Origin: Paragorgia papillata
Taxonomy: Eukaryota; Cnidaria; Anthozoa; Scleralcyonacea; Coralliidae
Direction of reading: 5' to 3'
DNA: 64,000 bases
NCBI GenBank assembly: GCA_035771165.1
Contig: JAWNZC010000013.1
Coordinates: 2,547,501 to 2,611,500, forward strand
The stretch's first letter is position 1, and the number at the start of each line of letters is the position of its first letter. Shown in pieces: positions 1-10,950 of the stretch. The position numbers and the translations under genes were made by a program. The notes beneath the pieces were generated by a model, which was not told the origin of the DNA, did no database searches, and saw nothing but the letters and a program-made list of their open reading frames with translations.

Positions 1-2449
1 AGAGTTGCACAAAGGAGCGGATTTGACCTGTGGTTCTTTTAGATTTTTCTTTACATCCAACGGACAACCCCTAAAAAAGTTACTCTGCGTATCGAATTCC
101 AATTCGGGGGGATCCGTCACCAAATCTTCGTCGATCCGACCGTCATTGTCGTCATCGATGTAATTCTTAATCTCCTCGTCGATCCGACGATCGCAGTCGT
201 TATCCAAACCGTCACCGGGGTCGCCAGGTACGCACTCTAACGTCAAATCAGCCAAGCGTAGGCCGCCGGGGTAGCCGTATGAGTCCGCCCTGGAGAAGCC
301 GTACATGAAGATAGCAAACGGGACAATGGGGGAGTCGTGCATGACGCGATGTACCCCATGAGAGACGGGTAGTCGTGCCACAGAGTGGTCGGTGCCCAAG
401 ACTGGTGTCCATTTCTTGTCACGCAGACTGCGAGTGTCAAGGCGTAGACCATCGATGTGTTTCGTCTCGATGATGACGTTTATATAGCTCTTGAAATACT
501 CTTTGCTCTGGTCGGGCGTCGAAACCGTGTACTGGGCCGTGTATTGCTCGATGGGCGGAATCATTACCATAAATGGATCGGTGCGCGTTCTGTCGACCAA
601 TGACCCTTTACTGTACTGCACCACGAGACACGGCTTGCTCGTCTCAATGTATTGGTACTGGGACGAACCCACGTCAAGCTCAATAAACTTTCCCTCCTGC
701 AGTGTCTTTATGTGTTTTCCGTTGACTCTCACGTCGGTGCTATCGTTAGAGGAGAGAATTCGAAAGAAATCCCCACCCGTGCGACCGAGCAGCGGTGCAG
801 TAATAAACCGGGTCCCCCAGGTGTTCACAGGAGGAATATGTTCAACGAGGTGATCGCAGTAACCCTTTTCTTTCGGCACGTTGGCGCACTCGTTGCCGGA
901 GAACACCGAGATAGGCTTGAGAGCGTATATCCGCGTACCCGTCATATCCGAAGTGTGAGCAATCTGCAGCGTCTCCAGTGCCCCCAACTGGATATACAAA
1001 GTGTCTTCGTGGCGATACCTCCTGCCCTTGTACTTAAAATAGGATTTTGTCTTGGCGAATCGGAATGTGATAAAAATCTTTGTTTTTTCTTCGATGCCAA
1101 CAATGCCGATCAGGGAATGCTGACTTGGCTGAAACGACGGAATAATGTACATATTACTCTGAATATCCACAGGCAAGGCTAAGAAAGCATCGGTCGTGTA
1201 TTTCTTAATATTTAGCCCGTAGACGACGACCTCCTCTGGGGACGTGATAAGAATCCCCTTCCTTTCTATCCCTGTGCCTTTCATGCGCAGGCTGTTGGAC
1301 ACATCGAAGGTTTGCAACTGCCGAGCCTTTATGTTAATGGTTGTTTTCAAGAGGGATTCTGGGACGACGATAACCACTTGAGTGTTGTAGTCCGAGGTGA
1401 TAAACAGCCTTATTGAGCCGTCTGATTCTTGCTTGAACTGCTGCATGAAGCCAATCACAAATTTCGTTCCTCTGTTATCTGGAATTTCTGCGACAATAGA
1501 AAAGAAAAATATAGCACGCGTTACAATTGCTTTGAATAGCAACCGTATAGTCTCAGGCCAGAACATACTGTTGACTTCACTTCACTTCACTTCATCTCAC
1601 TTCACTTCACCTCACCTCACTTCACTTCACTTCACTTCATCTCACTTCACTTCACTTCACTTCACTTCACTTCATCTCACTTCACTTTACTTCACTTCAC
1701 TTCACTTCACTTCACTTCACTTCACCTCACGTCAGTTTAGTTCACTTCACTTCACTTCACTTCACCTCACCTCACCTCACCTCACCTCACCTCACCTCAC
1801 CTCACCTCACCTCACCTCACCTCACTTCACCTCACTTCACTTCACTTCACTTCACTTCACTTCACTTCACTTCACTTCACTTCACTTCACTTCACTTCAC
1901 TTCACTTCACTTCACTTCACTTCACTTCACTTCACTTCACTTCACTTCACTTCACTTCACTTCACTTCACTTCACTTCACTAACCAACTAACCAACCAAC
2001 GAAGTACTTCCAGCTATCACAACTATCAGTCTTTTTCAACACTGCATACAGTATAAAAACAACCCAGAATCCACCAACCTAAGCACACAATACCCACTTA
2101 CCTAACTAGTCAACCAGCCAGCCAGCCAGCCAGCCAGCCTACCTGCCTACCCACCAACCAAACAATCAACCAACCAACCAACCAACCAGCCTACCTACGT
2201 ACCTACCAACCTATCAACCAACCAACCTACCAAATAATCAACCAACCAACCAACCAACCAACCAACCAACCAGCCTACATACCTACCCATCAGCCTATTA
2301 AAACCTATCCAACGACTACTTGGAACTAATGAGTTTAAAAAGATTTCACTTTTTCGATACTTACTTTTGTAAATAACTTTATACTGGGACTGAGCCACAA
2401 TAATTGAAATATTAACGAGAACCATAAAGAGCACAACCCCCTGCATCAT
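1..2449 (-). CDS. Secreted IgGFc-binding-domain protein (FCGBP-like), partial
   Basis: Two exons are visible: 2449-2365 (start codon, signal peptide) and 1487 to the window edge. Exon 1 encodes 28 residues with a hydrophobic core ([17 protein letters not shown]), a typical secretion signal, and ends at a consensus donor GTAAGT (2364-2359). Exon 2 follows a TTTTCTATTGTCGCAG acceptor; both junctions are phase 1, so the frame joins cleanly. Exon 2 stays open for about 495 codons and matches the IgGFc-binding N-terminal domain, for example [13 protein letters not shown] and [12 protein letters not shown]. Near 100-245 come acidic repeats ([26 protein letters not shown]) of the MopE/thrombospondin-3 calcium-binding type that often follow this domain in invertebrate proteins. 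The family is extracellular and linked to mucus or adhesive secretions. The C-terminus, usually VWD or other extracellular modules, lies outside. An in-frame upstream ATG at 2563 would bury the signal peptide and is unlikely. Family call firm; specific role unknown. Confidence 0.85.
1570..1980. repeat. (TTCAC)n / (CTCAC)n pentanucleotide satellite
   Basis: About 410 bp of tandem TTCAC with blocks of CTCAC (for example 1766-1825) and a few point changes. It lies wholly inside the intron (1488-2364) of the IgGFc-binding gene. The strand is nearly free of G, so the array is strongly strand-asymmetric. Confidence 0.97.
2107..2276. repeat. Degenerate CCAA/CCAGC/CCTA tetranucleotide repeat
   Basis: Runs of CCAGC, CCTAC and CCAA alternate over about 170 bp in the same intron, between the TTCAC satellite and exon 1. 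It is a different simple repeat from its neighbour, so the intron was expanded by two independent arrays. Confidence 0.9.
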
Positions 2450-2544
2450 AAAGCTTTCCTGTTGTTGAAAGAACAAACAAGACCAGATTACTACAATACG
2501 GTACATCAAGGCTGAAAAAGACCGTTTGAAGAAGCATAACAGTA

Positions 2545-2966
2545 ACCTATAAGTTATAAACACTCAGTTGTCCTTCAGCAGTATGTCCTTCACATATGTA
2601 TATATATATATGTGAAGAAGAATAATTTCAGATGAAGTCGAATCACTGCTTTAGAGAAAAGTTTTCTGACTGCCCCAACCGGGAATCGAACCCAAGGTCT
2701 AACCAGTCAAAAATATCCCCCGGTGAGCTACGGTAATGTGTGCGATATTTGATATATGGATATTTCTGCTGACTGCCTCAGCCTGGAGTCCCAATAGCTC
2801 AGTTGGTAGAGCGCTGGTACGTTAAACCAGAGACCTTGGGTTCGATTCCCGGTTGGGGCAGTCAGAAAACTTTTCTCTACAGCAGTGATTCAACTTCATT
2901 TGAAATTCTTCTTCTATCACATATATACGCTGCTGAAGGACAACTGAGTGTTTATAACTTACGGTG
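2545..2966. mobile_element. Inverted pair of a tRNA-headed SINE-like repeat
   Basis: The block from about 2545 to 2710 returns as its reverse complement at about 2840-2966 (shared text includes AACACTCAGTTGTCCTTCAG and GTCAGAAAACTTTTCTC). Each arm begins with a tRNA-like head (2672-2742 on minus, degraded; 2788-2859 on plus, well folded). Two copies of one SINE inserted head to head, or a foldback duplication, would explain this. The block lies upstream of the IgGFc-binding gene start. Confidence 0.75.
2788..2859 (+). tRNA. tRNA-Asn(GTT)-like sequence, probably a SINE head
   Basis: A full cloverleaf can be drawn: 7-bp acceptor with one G-U pair (GTCCCAA/TTGGGGC), D-arm GCTC/GAGC, 5-bp anticodon stem CTGGT/ACCAG, T-arm with TTCGATT loop. 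A box (TAGCTCAGTTGG) and B box (GGTTCGATTCC) are intact, so pol III transcription is possible. Position 33 is C instead of the invariant U, and the sequence is embedded in a duplicated inverted repeat, so it is more likely the promoter head of a SINE than a working tRNA gene. Confidence 0.5.
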
Positions 2967-3180
2967 GCTTGGGTCAAGCCGACTTCGTCCTGGAGAAAGA
3001 TACCTAACTCTCCGTTTAGGTGGATTAGATATCCCAAGCTATATATATATGACTGTGTGTAAGGTGTATTAATAGAACAGTGGAATGTGCCCGTCTTTAT
3101 ATATGACAGATATGTTCACAAAGAGTTCCCAAACTACTACACACGGTTTACGGAATGTGTAAGTCATAATAACTATTTCA

Positions 3181-3316
3181 TATGCTAATTAATATAATTA
3201 TAATAATAATTAAATAATAATTAATATTAATTAATATTAATTATTATTATATTATTTATTATATTATTATATTATTTTAATATTAATTAATAATTAATAT
3301 AATTTATATAATAGTC
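3181..3316. repeat. AT-only TAAT/ATTA tract
   Basis: Nearly pure A+T sequence built from TAAT, TTAAT and ATTATT blocks, with internal self-complementarity. No gene signal. Confidence 0.85.
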
Positions 3317-3435
3317 AATTCATATTTCTTATCTATATTACGTTATATATTTGTAACTTTTCGACATTTTTGACATGAGGGTCACTGGTTTGTCAGTGAA
3401 AGCTGTTATGTGTTTACACTCTTTACCCTCTTTAA

Positions 3436-3765
3436 AGTTGTTGTATTGTATTGTATTGTATTGTATTGTATTGTACTGTGTTGTACTGTATTGTATTGTA
3501 TTGTATTGTATTGTATTGTATTGTATTGTATTGTACTGTATTGTACTGTGTTGTACTGTATTGTATTGTATTGTATTGTATTGTACTGTGTTGTACTGTA
3601 TTGTATTGTATTGCATTGTATTGTATTGTATTGTATTGTAGTGTATTGTAGTGTATTGTACTGTGTTGTACTGTATTGTATTGTATTGTATTGTATTGTA
3701 TTGTATTGTATTGTATTGTATTGTATTGTATTGTATTGTATTGTATTGTATTTTGTATTGTATGC
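3436..3765. repeat. (TATTG)n pentanucleotide array
   Basis: About 330 bp of tandem TATTG with clustered TACTG/TGTTG variants (for example 3472-3490 and 3532-3600). The variants recur as blocks, suggesting unequal exchange of multi-unit segments. All open frames across it are by-products of the five-base period. Confidence 0.97.
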
Positions 3766-4170
3766 CATGTTCCAATCGTGAATATCTAAAAAGAGCTTTA
3801 GCTTCAGTGCAGCGAAATTGTGAAATCAACTTCCTAGTAAGGTAAAAGACTCTCCCTCTTTGCTCCATCTTTTCTACAGTGTAGCGAAATTATGGAATCA
3901 ACTTCCTAGTATAGGATATTCTCTATGTTTACTATCTTTAAAACTGCCCTTAACGAATGCTTCTGAGTGCATATCCCTTTGGCCTCCAAAATTTCGTTTA
4001 TACACTATCTTTTCTTCTATTTAATAATTATAGCATTATATCCATGTTATAATACATGAAAATATTTTAATGTAGTCTATTATTGATGTAAATAGGTTAG
4101 GTTTATAGTGTTCACGGCTACTTGAAAGCTGAATTTGTATTACGGTGAATAAACAGAGGTCTTTATTATT
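3766..4170 (+). mobile_element. LINE 3' end fragment (CR1/L2-like)
   Basis: Shortly after the TATTG array comes text typical of the last codons of a non-LTR retrotransposon reverse transcriptase ORF: a segment reading LWNQLP at about 3891-3910 (3895-3905 GGAATCAACTTCC), with a second partial copy of the same motif upstream at 3815-3835. It is followed by an A+T-rich 3' region and an AATAAACAGAGGTC tail near 4147. The reading frame is broken; this is a dead fragment. Confidence 0.5.
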
Positions 4171-5065
4171 ACTATGATCATGCATTTATAGCGTTTAGTC
4201 TCCGCCTAAATTTTCTGTGTACACAACACATTACATAAATACAATGGCATTATTGGCATTTTGGGGTCACCGAGTGTTGTGATTTTTTATTTACTTATTA
4301 ACTTTACAACCATGCAAGAATGCAAATATACAGTAAATAAAGAGTGCAATACTTGAACATGATTGAAGGAATGATCAACAGGACACGAGTCCCATGTAAA
4401 GACCAACCCATGATTTAGTCATTTTCATTATCCACATCATTAGCATTAGAAAACATATTGTAGAAATTAGCGTTTGACTGCGTGAAACCGTATTACAAAT
4501 ACGCAGACGATTAGCGAATCTTTTCATAAACAATCACCCATGACAGCTCAATAAGGGAAAAAAGACAACAAGTTTCCGTATCGCCGTCACCATTGGTGAA
4601 TGGTGATTCGTGATAAGCAAAACGACTCGCGCGATTGGCTAATGCTATACCATTCCTATACCCTGCGACAAACCGGGTGTTTTCTATTATCAAAAGCGCG
4701 TTGGATAATTGTATGCTATATATATCTGCGTCGACTGGATAGGCCGGTGTAGATTTTTAGCATTTATCGCTTATCTTTGCACATCATCACTTCTTTATTA
4801 CTTCTCCTCAACTCGACTCCTGTTGGGCTGTGAAATTATCGTATTAACGTCAAAGATATCAAACAACAGCACGCGAGCCACTTGACTCAACTGGCTTGCG
4901 CCGGGTTTCAGATTGCCTTTAATACAATTAAGAATTTATCGCATAAAATAATGGGTCAGGAATGCTATAACCCTTGTGCCAGTGTCACGCAGTCTCAATT
5001 ATCCCCCGCTCTGTAATCTCCCCCTTCTCAGATAATAGACAGTTATTGGATGAGACTTTTTTTTA
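4171..5065. other. Intergenic, no recognised feature
   Basis: No exon-like frame, RNA gene or clear repeat was seen. Base composition is close to the surrounding intergenic DNA. Confidence 0.5.
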
Positions 5066-5162
5066 TATCAAGAATTATCAAGGTCGAAGTCTGTGTTATC
5101 TGCCGAGCTAGGGCGAAGGCTGATACTGTGGTCTAAAGACCTTGATAATTCTTGATATCAAA
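5066..5162. repeat. Short inverted-repeat (hairpin) element
   Basis: TATATCAAGAATTATCAAGGTC at about 5067-5088 is matched by its reverse complement GACCTTGATAATTCTTGATA at about 5139-5158, enclosing about 50 bp. It has the form of a small non-autonomous DNA element. Confidence 0.7.
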
Positions 5163-5858
5163 AGTCGAATTCAATATTTGTTTGATTATATATTTTTTCA
5201 GTTGAAAATGTAAAGAAAATCACTCCCTCAAAACGAAAAAACGTTCAAAAATCGCAATTCAAAGACCAGTTGCTTCTCTCCCACGCTTTTCTTCTGTTTG
5301 CCTAGCTGCATGGACAGGTTTACGTATGTACATGCATGAAGTCCTTTTTCCTACAGATAATACCTCCAGGTGATATCTCAGAATAGGGGGATACTGAGAT
5401 CTCTATACACCTTGCACAACAGAGCAGCGCGCAGAGCCGTTTATGCACGAGAGCCGATAAAACGCGGTTTTCATAAGACGCTAAACACTCGTATAAAAGG
5501 AACAAAGATTTGAACATGTTCTTGGCTTGTTCAAACGCCATATTATAATAGGGTCATTTCGCGTCCAGGCGCGTCTTATGTAAGGCGCGCCGTCTTGTCT
5601 GCTCTCGTATAAACAGCCCTAAATACACACGAAGAACAGCTAACACCAAAGATGGAAAGTAAAAAGAGTTTTTATTCTGATGAATGAATTCTTTTTTTTT
5701 ACTCTGATAAAGGGCTTTGAATCGAAACATCAGTATTTCATTATCGAAAATCTGAGTAGTTCATGACCTTCACGATTTTTTCTGTACGTTGCATACACCA
5801 TGCAGATTGCATAACCGACCAGACTACAGTAATATTAACCCAGATGTTTTGATTTATA
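5163..5858. other. Intergenic; degenerate Penelope-like motif near 5700-5765
   Basis: No gene. The stretch 5704-5760 (CTGATAAAGGGC ... ATCGAAACATCAGTATT) closely resembles 24303-24355 and has the layout of a decayed hammerhead core (CTGANGA-stem-GAAA), but the G of the core is replaced by A. Confidence 0.45.
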
Positions 5859-5918
5859 ATATATATATATATATATATAAATGGAGGTAGAACGACTCAA
5901 CAAATTTGACTAGGCATA

Positions 5919-5968
5919 TTTATTACTATTTAGTTTCGTACCACGAGATGTGGCACTCTTCAGATAAA
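5919..5968 (-). ncRNA. Hammerhead ribozyme (type I, Penelope-like), candidate
   Basis: Reading the minus strand: stem I 5' strand TTTAT (5968-5964), core CTGAAGA (5963-5957), stem II GTGCCAC/GTGGTAC (5956-5950 with 5944-5938, 7 bp, one G-U), core GAAA (5937-5934), stem III ACT/AGT closing a 4-base loop (5934-5932 with 5927-5925), then GTA with predicted cleavage between 5924 and 5923, then ATAAA (5923-5919), which pairs with stem I. Every conserved core base (CUGANGA, GAAA, A-U closing pair, UH cleavage site) is present. The tiny stem III is the form described for Penelope-like retroelements, which usually work as dimers. A second, inverted copy at 5989-6022 (+) has lost the GAAA core. Confidence 0.75.
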
Positions 5969-6012
5969 ACGGCCTAATGCCTGACATCGTTTTATCTGAA
6001 GAGTGCCACATA
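5941..6012. repeat. Inverted repeat around the hammerhead
   Basis: ATGTGGCACTCTTCAGATAAAACG (5948-5971) reappears inverted at 5987-6011 (CGTTTTATCTGAAGAGTGCCACAT). Such head-to-head Penelope-type termini are typical of truncated copies of these elements. A (TA)n run lies just before, at 5859-5880. Confidence 0.85.
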
Positions 6013-6434
6013 CCGTGATTCAAAGATTCCTTCATTTCTTCAAATCTAGTAATCTTCTGATGCTAGAATCTCAAAGAAACAACTAGAATGTGGCTTCAAA
6101 TCAGTAACATACGTGAAATTTTCAACCTTGGTTAGGTAATACATAAACAATTTGAAAAATGACTCGAGGAATTTCGAAATTTGAAAGAATTCCGGCTTTC
6201 TAGTTGTTCAAAACGTTCAGCCAACGGTTAAATAAACCACAAGATTAACCTCCCACGGTGGTTTTAAAACCCCCAATTAATTCGCTGACGTATAGATTCG
6301 TATTGGGTTTTTTTATTAGAGGGTTTGAAATCGAAATTAATTCAAGAAGTTGAAAGAAAAATTACCATCCGAGGTCGTTTAAGAGGTCAGAATCGTATTG
6401 GATATCTTACTTCTCAAACACATTAATAATTAGT

Positions 6435-6985
6435 TTCAGAAATTGCAGCTTGATGTTAGTAATAATTGTCAGTTGTTTGCTGTACAAGCTGTGTTTGTTG
6501 GTAATACTCAGAAAAACTCTGAGCTCTAAGCGGGACTCGAACCCGCAAACTTCTGAATGCTAGCCAGACTCTCTAACCATTGGGCCACTAGAACTCAGAT
6601 AGCAGAGCAAGGTTATTTAAGGTATTTATACCTTAGACTGTGCCCAGTCCTTTGGGAACGAGTTTTAACCGCTCGGTTACAAGTACTTGTTGGTCCACAA
6701 GTCGCGTTGTAACAGTAAGTTTCCAGTTAAACATTGTTAGTTCGTTTCAGAAAACACAAACACAGCTTGTACAGCAAACAACTGACAATTATTACTAACA
6801 TCAAGCTGCAATTTCTGAAACGAACTAACAATGTTTAACTGGAAACTTACTGTTACAACGCGACTTGTGGACCAACAAGTACTTGTAACCGAGCGGTTAA
6901 CTCTCGTTCCCGAAGGACTGGGCACAGTCTAAGGTGAGTATTACCGGCAAACACAGCTTGTACAGCAAACAACTGACAATTATAA
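6435..6985. mobile_element. Compound inverted repeat with tRNA-like core
   Basis: The block 6631-6740 (ACTGTGCCCAGTCC ... GTTTCAGAAA) returns inverted at 6818-6935. A second motif (ACAGCTTGTACAGCAAAC) occurs inverted at about 6476-6500 and direct at 6765-6785 and 6953-6970. A tRNA-like head lies on the minus strand at 6524-6598 (B-box GGGTTCGAGTCC, anticodon-loop position AGC, Ala-like). This looks like a SINE that was duplicated in inverted orientation. Confidence 0.7.
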
Positions 6986-7129
6986 CATTAATAATTCATG
7001 AGGAAAATTCAAAAGAAATCAATATTTAATCAGTATTTAGAAATCGGAGGAAGATTACAGTCAAATTTAGCAAACTTTGAAGTCGATTTTGTCTTAAAAT
7101 ATTGATTCGTTTGAGGGAAGGCAGCTATA

Positions 7130-7252
7130 TCCAGCACTGGTCAGTGTTCATCCTCCGATGTCTAAATACAGCCACCTCGTATTTTCACCTGCTTGACTGT
7201 ATTTAGATATCCGAGGAAGAACACTGACTCGTGTTGGATATATTACATCCAA
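7130..7252. repeat. Hairpin element
   Basis: CTATATCCAGCACTGGTCAGTG ... CTAAATACAG on the left is mirrored by CTGTATTTAGATATCCGAGG ... TTGGATATAT on the right, giving arms of about 50 bp. Confidence 0.65.
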
Positions 7253-7621
7253 CAATTACATCATTTTAATTTAAAAAAATATAATTCAAATCATCACCGT
7301 CATAATCTATTTATTTACCAAAATACGAGCAAGCTCATCCTACATTGGTCAAACAGCTCGCAATTTTAAACCAAGCAAAGCCGGAATGACAATAATCGTT
7401 GGGGTACTTAAATCTATCTTCTTATCCTCACTCCCATTCCCCCTTCTCAAAGTTTCACGCGTTTAAACTGAATGAAAAGTAAAAAATATTACTACATTTT
7501 GGACACAACTCTCTCACAGTAGACGATACAAGGTGTAAAATTTGTAAATAATACTGAATTTAGTTGAACGATCGTTTTAAAACTCGCATAAACTAAATTT
7601 GCCAAGAAGAACTGCTTTAAC
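7253..7621. other. Intergenic, nothing recognised
   Basis: A+T-rich sequence without exon-like frames, RNA genes or obvious repeats. Confidence 0.5.
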
Positions 7622-7752
7622 AGACGTTTGGTGGACGTTCGTCAAGCTCAATTACTCAGAAAAGATTTCTGAGACCCCAGACAGGGTTCGAACCTGCAAC
7701 CTTCTAATGACCAGTTAGACGCTCTAACCATTGAGCTACTGAGGCTCAGATG
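7622..7752 (-). mobile_element. tRNA-Thr-derived SINE
   Basis: The minus strand carries a tRNA-like head (about 7745-7672) with acceptor GCCTCAG/CTGGGGT, A box TAGCTCAATGG, anticodon arm TCTAA-CTGGTCA-TTAGA (anticodon GGT, U33 present) and B box GGTTCGAACCC. It is followed by a tail with the hairpin CTCAGAAATCTTTTCTGAG and GACGAACGTCCACCAAACGTC. The same tail occurs at 9588-9625 and 46068-46115, so this is a dispersed SINE family. Confidence 0.8.
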
Positions 7753-7989
7753 GAGAGAACTGCTTTAGTTTAGATGTAAACAAAACCTAAAGATGATTCA
7801 AATCTCCTCTTGTATAGTGAAAAAAGAATTTCGTGACGCGAACTAACCCAGTTAACCAATGAATACAGCTCCTAACAATGCAGTAAGTAAATTTGCACGT
7901 TCATGCCTAAATATTAATAATCTAAAAATTTCCGACGATAAAACGTTCGAACTGTGTTTTTGTTCGGACGGAAAAACAGATTAAAGGTT

Positions 7990-8157
7990 AACTCTTTCCT
8001 GTCCGAATTGGTCTTTCGTATTTTATTCTGGCTAACGCCAGACGATTTTATTCACCTCTGCATGGGGAAGCCTCGAACAGGAATGATTTATGAACTATCT
8101 CTCTAACTCTTTCCTGTCCGAATTGGTCAGACGATTTTATTCACCTCTGATTAGATT
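7990..8157. mobile_element. Small MITE, one full and one partial copy
   Basis: The unit begins AACTCTTTCCTGTCCGAATT, contains the palindrome CTGGCTAACGCCAGACGATT and ends in an inverted form of its start (CGAACAGGAATGA). The full copy ends near 8085 and a shortened copy follows at 8104-8150. Same family as 10951-11160; related internal motifs occur at 18716-18990. Confidence 0.75.
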
Positions 8158-8281
8158 AGATTAGATCTACTCTTTCAGAGTCTTATCTTGTCAATTTTCT
8201 TGTAGCCGATTGTAAATTACCTTAAATAAGCGAGATTTACAATTGTATATTATCTAAAAAGACATTTAATAAAGTTTCCAT
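8158..8281 (+). mobile_element. LINE-like 3' tail
   Basis: GATTAGATTAGATTAGATC, then an A+T-rich stretch ending TAATAAAGTTTCC, runs directly into the (ATT)n array. This is the layout of a non-LTR element 3' end whose tail seeded a microsatellite. Confidence 0.4.
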
Positions 8282-9205
<924 letters not shown>

Positions 9206-9425
9206 TGTGCTGTTAGCGCGCTGCCTCTCACCAAAAAGTTAAGCCCGGTTAGACGGGGTTAGTACTTCGATGGGTGACCGCTTGGGAATGACCCCGTTGT
9301 CGGGCTTGGGTTATAGAGATCAGTGGCTCATGTGAGTAGAGTTGTAGTTGATCTCTCCTGTGCTTCGAGGGTTTTTCGCCGGGTTCTCCGGTTTTCCTCC
9401 CTCCATAAAATCAACACCTAACATC
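9206..9425 (+). mobile_element. 5S rRNA-derived SINE, copy 1
   Basis: AGTTAAGCCCGGTTAGACGG and GTTAGTACTTCGATGGGTGACCGCTTGGGAA correspond to the internal promoter part of 5S rRNA (A box, intermediate element, C box). A conserved non-5S body follows (GATCTCTCCTGTGCTTCGAG, GCCGGGTTCTCCGGTTTTCC, AAATCAACACC). Four more copies occur at 25735-26085 (-), 32077-32820 (+), 36036-36185 (+) and 45757-46015 (-). Confidence 0.88.
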
Positions 9426-9587
9426 TTAGCTGTGATCCGTGGTCTGAACTGTGTCGTATGGCGGCTGCTTGGAGCGCCTTTGATATGCCTCGACACGGCC
9501 ACGTTGATCTGCGTCCTTCGCAATTCAGCCACTGGCTGCAAGTAAGGATGATTAGCCCCCAGTCCTTTATCCTTTATTTGGCAGACA

Positions 9588-9716
9588 TTCGTCAAGCTTC
9601 AATACTCAGAAAGTATTTCCAAGTCCCAGACAGGGAACGGATCTGCATGTGACCTTCTATTATGACTGGATAGGCGCTCTAACTCTATCGAGCTACGAAG
9701 GCTCGGATCGAGAGCT
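9588..9716 (-). mobile_element. tRNA-Thr-derived SINE, degraded copy
   Basis: Same family as 7622-7752: tail CGTCAAGCTTCAATACTCAGA at 9590-9610 and a mutated tRNA head to 9716 with disrupted A and B boxes. Confidence 0.75.
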
Positions 9717-9939
9717 AAGCCTAAGAATGCAAATTCATAGTCATACGTGCTCCTATAAGGGGTAGCGTTTGCATATGACAAAGTAAACATGAAGTGATAT
9801 GATGAGTTGCACAACTATGGTTGCACGTAATGTAGTGCATGTGTCGACGACCAGACGTCTGTTACATTACACTAAGAGGACATCACTCGTCCGCTGACCG
9901 CCTGAGAAGGTGCCTAGACTTAAGGTTTATGGTAGAGGT

Positions 9940-10490
9940 AAATGAGAAAGAAAAAGAGAAGGAGAAAGAAAAAGAGAAGGAGAAAGAGAAAGAGAAGAAA
10001 AAAAAGAAGGAAAAGGAGAAGGAGGAGGAGGAGAAGGTGGAGGAGAGGGAGAAGAAGAAGGAGGAGGAAGGAGGAGGAGAAGAAGGAGGAGGAGAAGGAG
10101 GAGGCGAAGGAGGAGGAGGACGAGGAGAGGGAATAGGAGAAGGAGGACGAGGAGGAGAAGAAGGAGGAGTGGGAATAGGAGAAAGAGAAGGAGAAGGAGA
10201 AGGAGAAGGAGAAGGAGAAGGAGAAGGAGAAGGAGAAGGAGAAGGAGAAGGAGAAGGAGAAGGAGAAGGAGAAGGAGAAGGAGAAGGAGAAGGAGAAGGA
10301 GAAGGAGAAGGAGAAGGAGAAGGAGAAGGAGAAGGAGAAGGAGAAGGAGAAGGAGAAGGAGAAGGAGAAGGAGAAGGAGAAGGAGAAGGAGAAAGAGGAG
10401 GAGGAGGAGGAGAAGGAGGAGAAGGAGAAGGAGAAGAAGAAGGAGAAGGAGGAGAAGGAGAAGAAAGAGGAAGAGAAGAAGAAGAAAGAT
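9940..10490. repeat. Purine-only (GGAGAA)n tract
   Basis: About 550 bp with almost no pyrimidine on the plus strand: mixed GAG/AAG at both ends and a nearly perfect GGAGAA hexamer array at about 10180-10395. Long homopurine mirror-like tracts of this kind can form triplex (H-) DNA. Open frames across it (Gly-Glu or Ser-Pro repeats) are artefacts. Confidence 0.95.
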
Positions 10491-10950
10491 TTGTCTCTTT
10501 TTCTGGTTTACATATTATCATCTAAGGGCTCTCAACGACGTCGATCTTCAAAAATAATTCTTCTTTGCAAAACAAAGAAAATAGATAATTTATGGACGAG
10601 ATTCAACTCACAAAAAGTTTAAAAATGTGATTTAAATATTGATTTCAGTCGAGACGTTTTAGAGTGCTTAAGTGTTTTGGATGTGATAAAACCAACGTCA
10701 GATACCAAATATAGCATTCGGCTAACCCTAACATTAACGCCAAAACTCACATAACTTTTTAACCGTCACTGTATCGCAAGTCATTGAAAACGTGCGAGGA
10801 AATTTCTTACACAAGTTATAGCATGTTAAAGTCCCTCTAGTCTCAAAGACATGGATGGTGTATTAAAATAACCGAGACTAACACTGTTTACATTAAATTG
10901 TTTCCTTATGAAAAAATAAAAAAAACAATTGATGACACATAAATAGGCTT
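10491..10950. other. Intergenic, nothing recognised
   Basis: No gene or repeat family was recognised. Confidence 0.5.

Noticed and set aside
1397..2056. 219-codon frame with HFTSL repeats
   Set aside because: It reads through the intron satellite on the strand opposite the IgGFc-binding gene.
2672..2742. tRNA gene on the minus strand
   Set aside because: The acceptor and anticodon stems do not close; it is the decayed arm of an inverted SINE pair.
5704..5760. Hammerhead ribozyme at CTGATAAAGGGC
   Set aside because: The core reads CTGATAA (G8 lost) and stem II pairs poorly; only a degenerate relative.
9839..10525. Gly-Glu-rich (plus) and Ser-Pro-rich (minus) frames over 200 codons
   Set aside because: Both are by-products of the homopurine (GGAGAA)n tract; no splice or start context.
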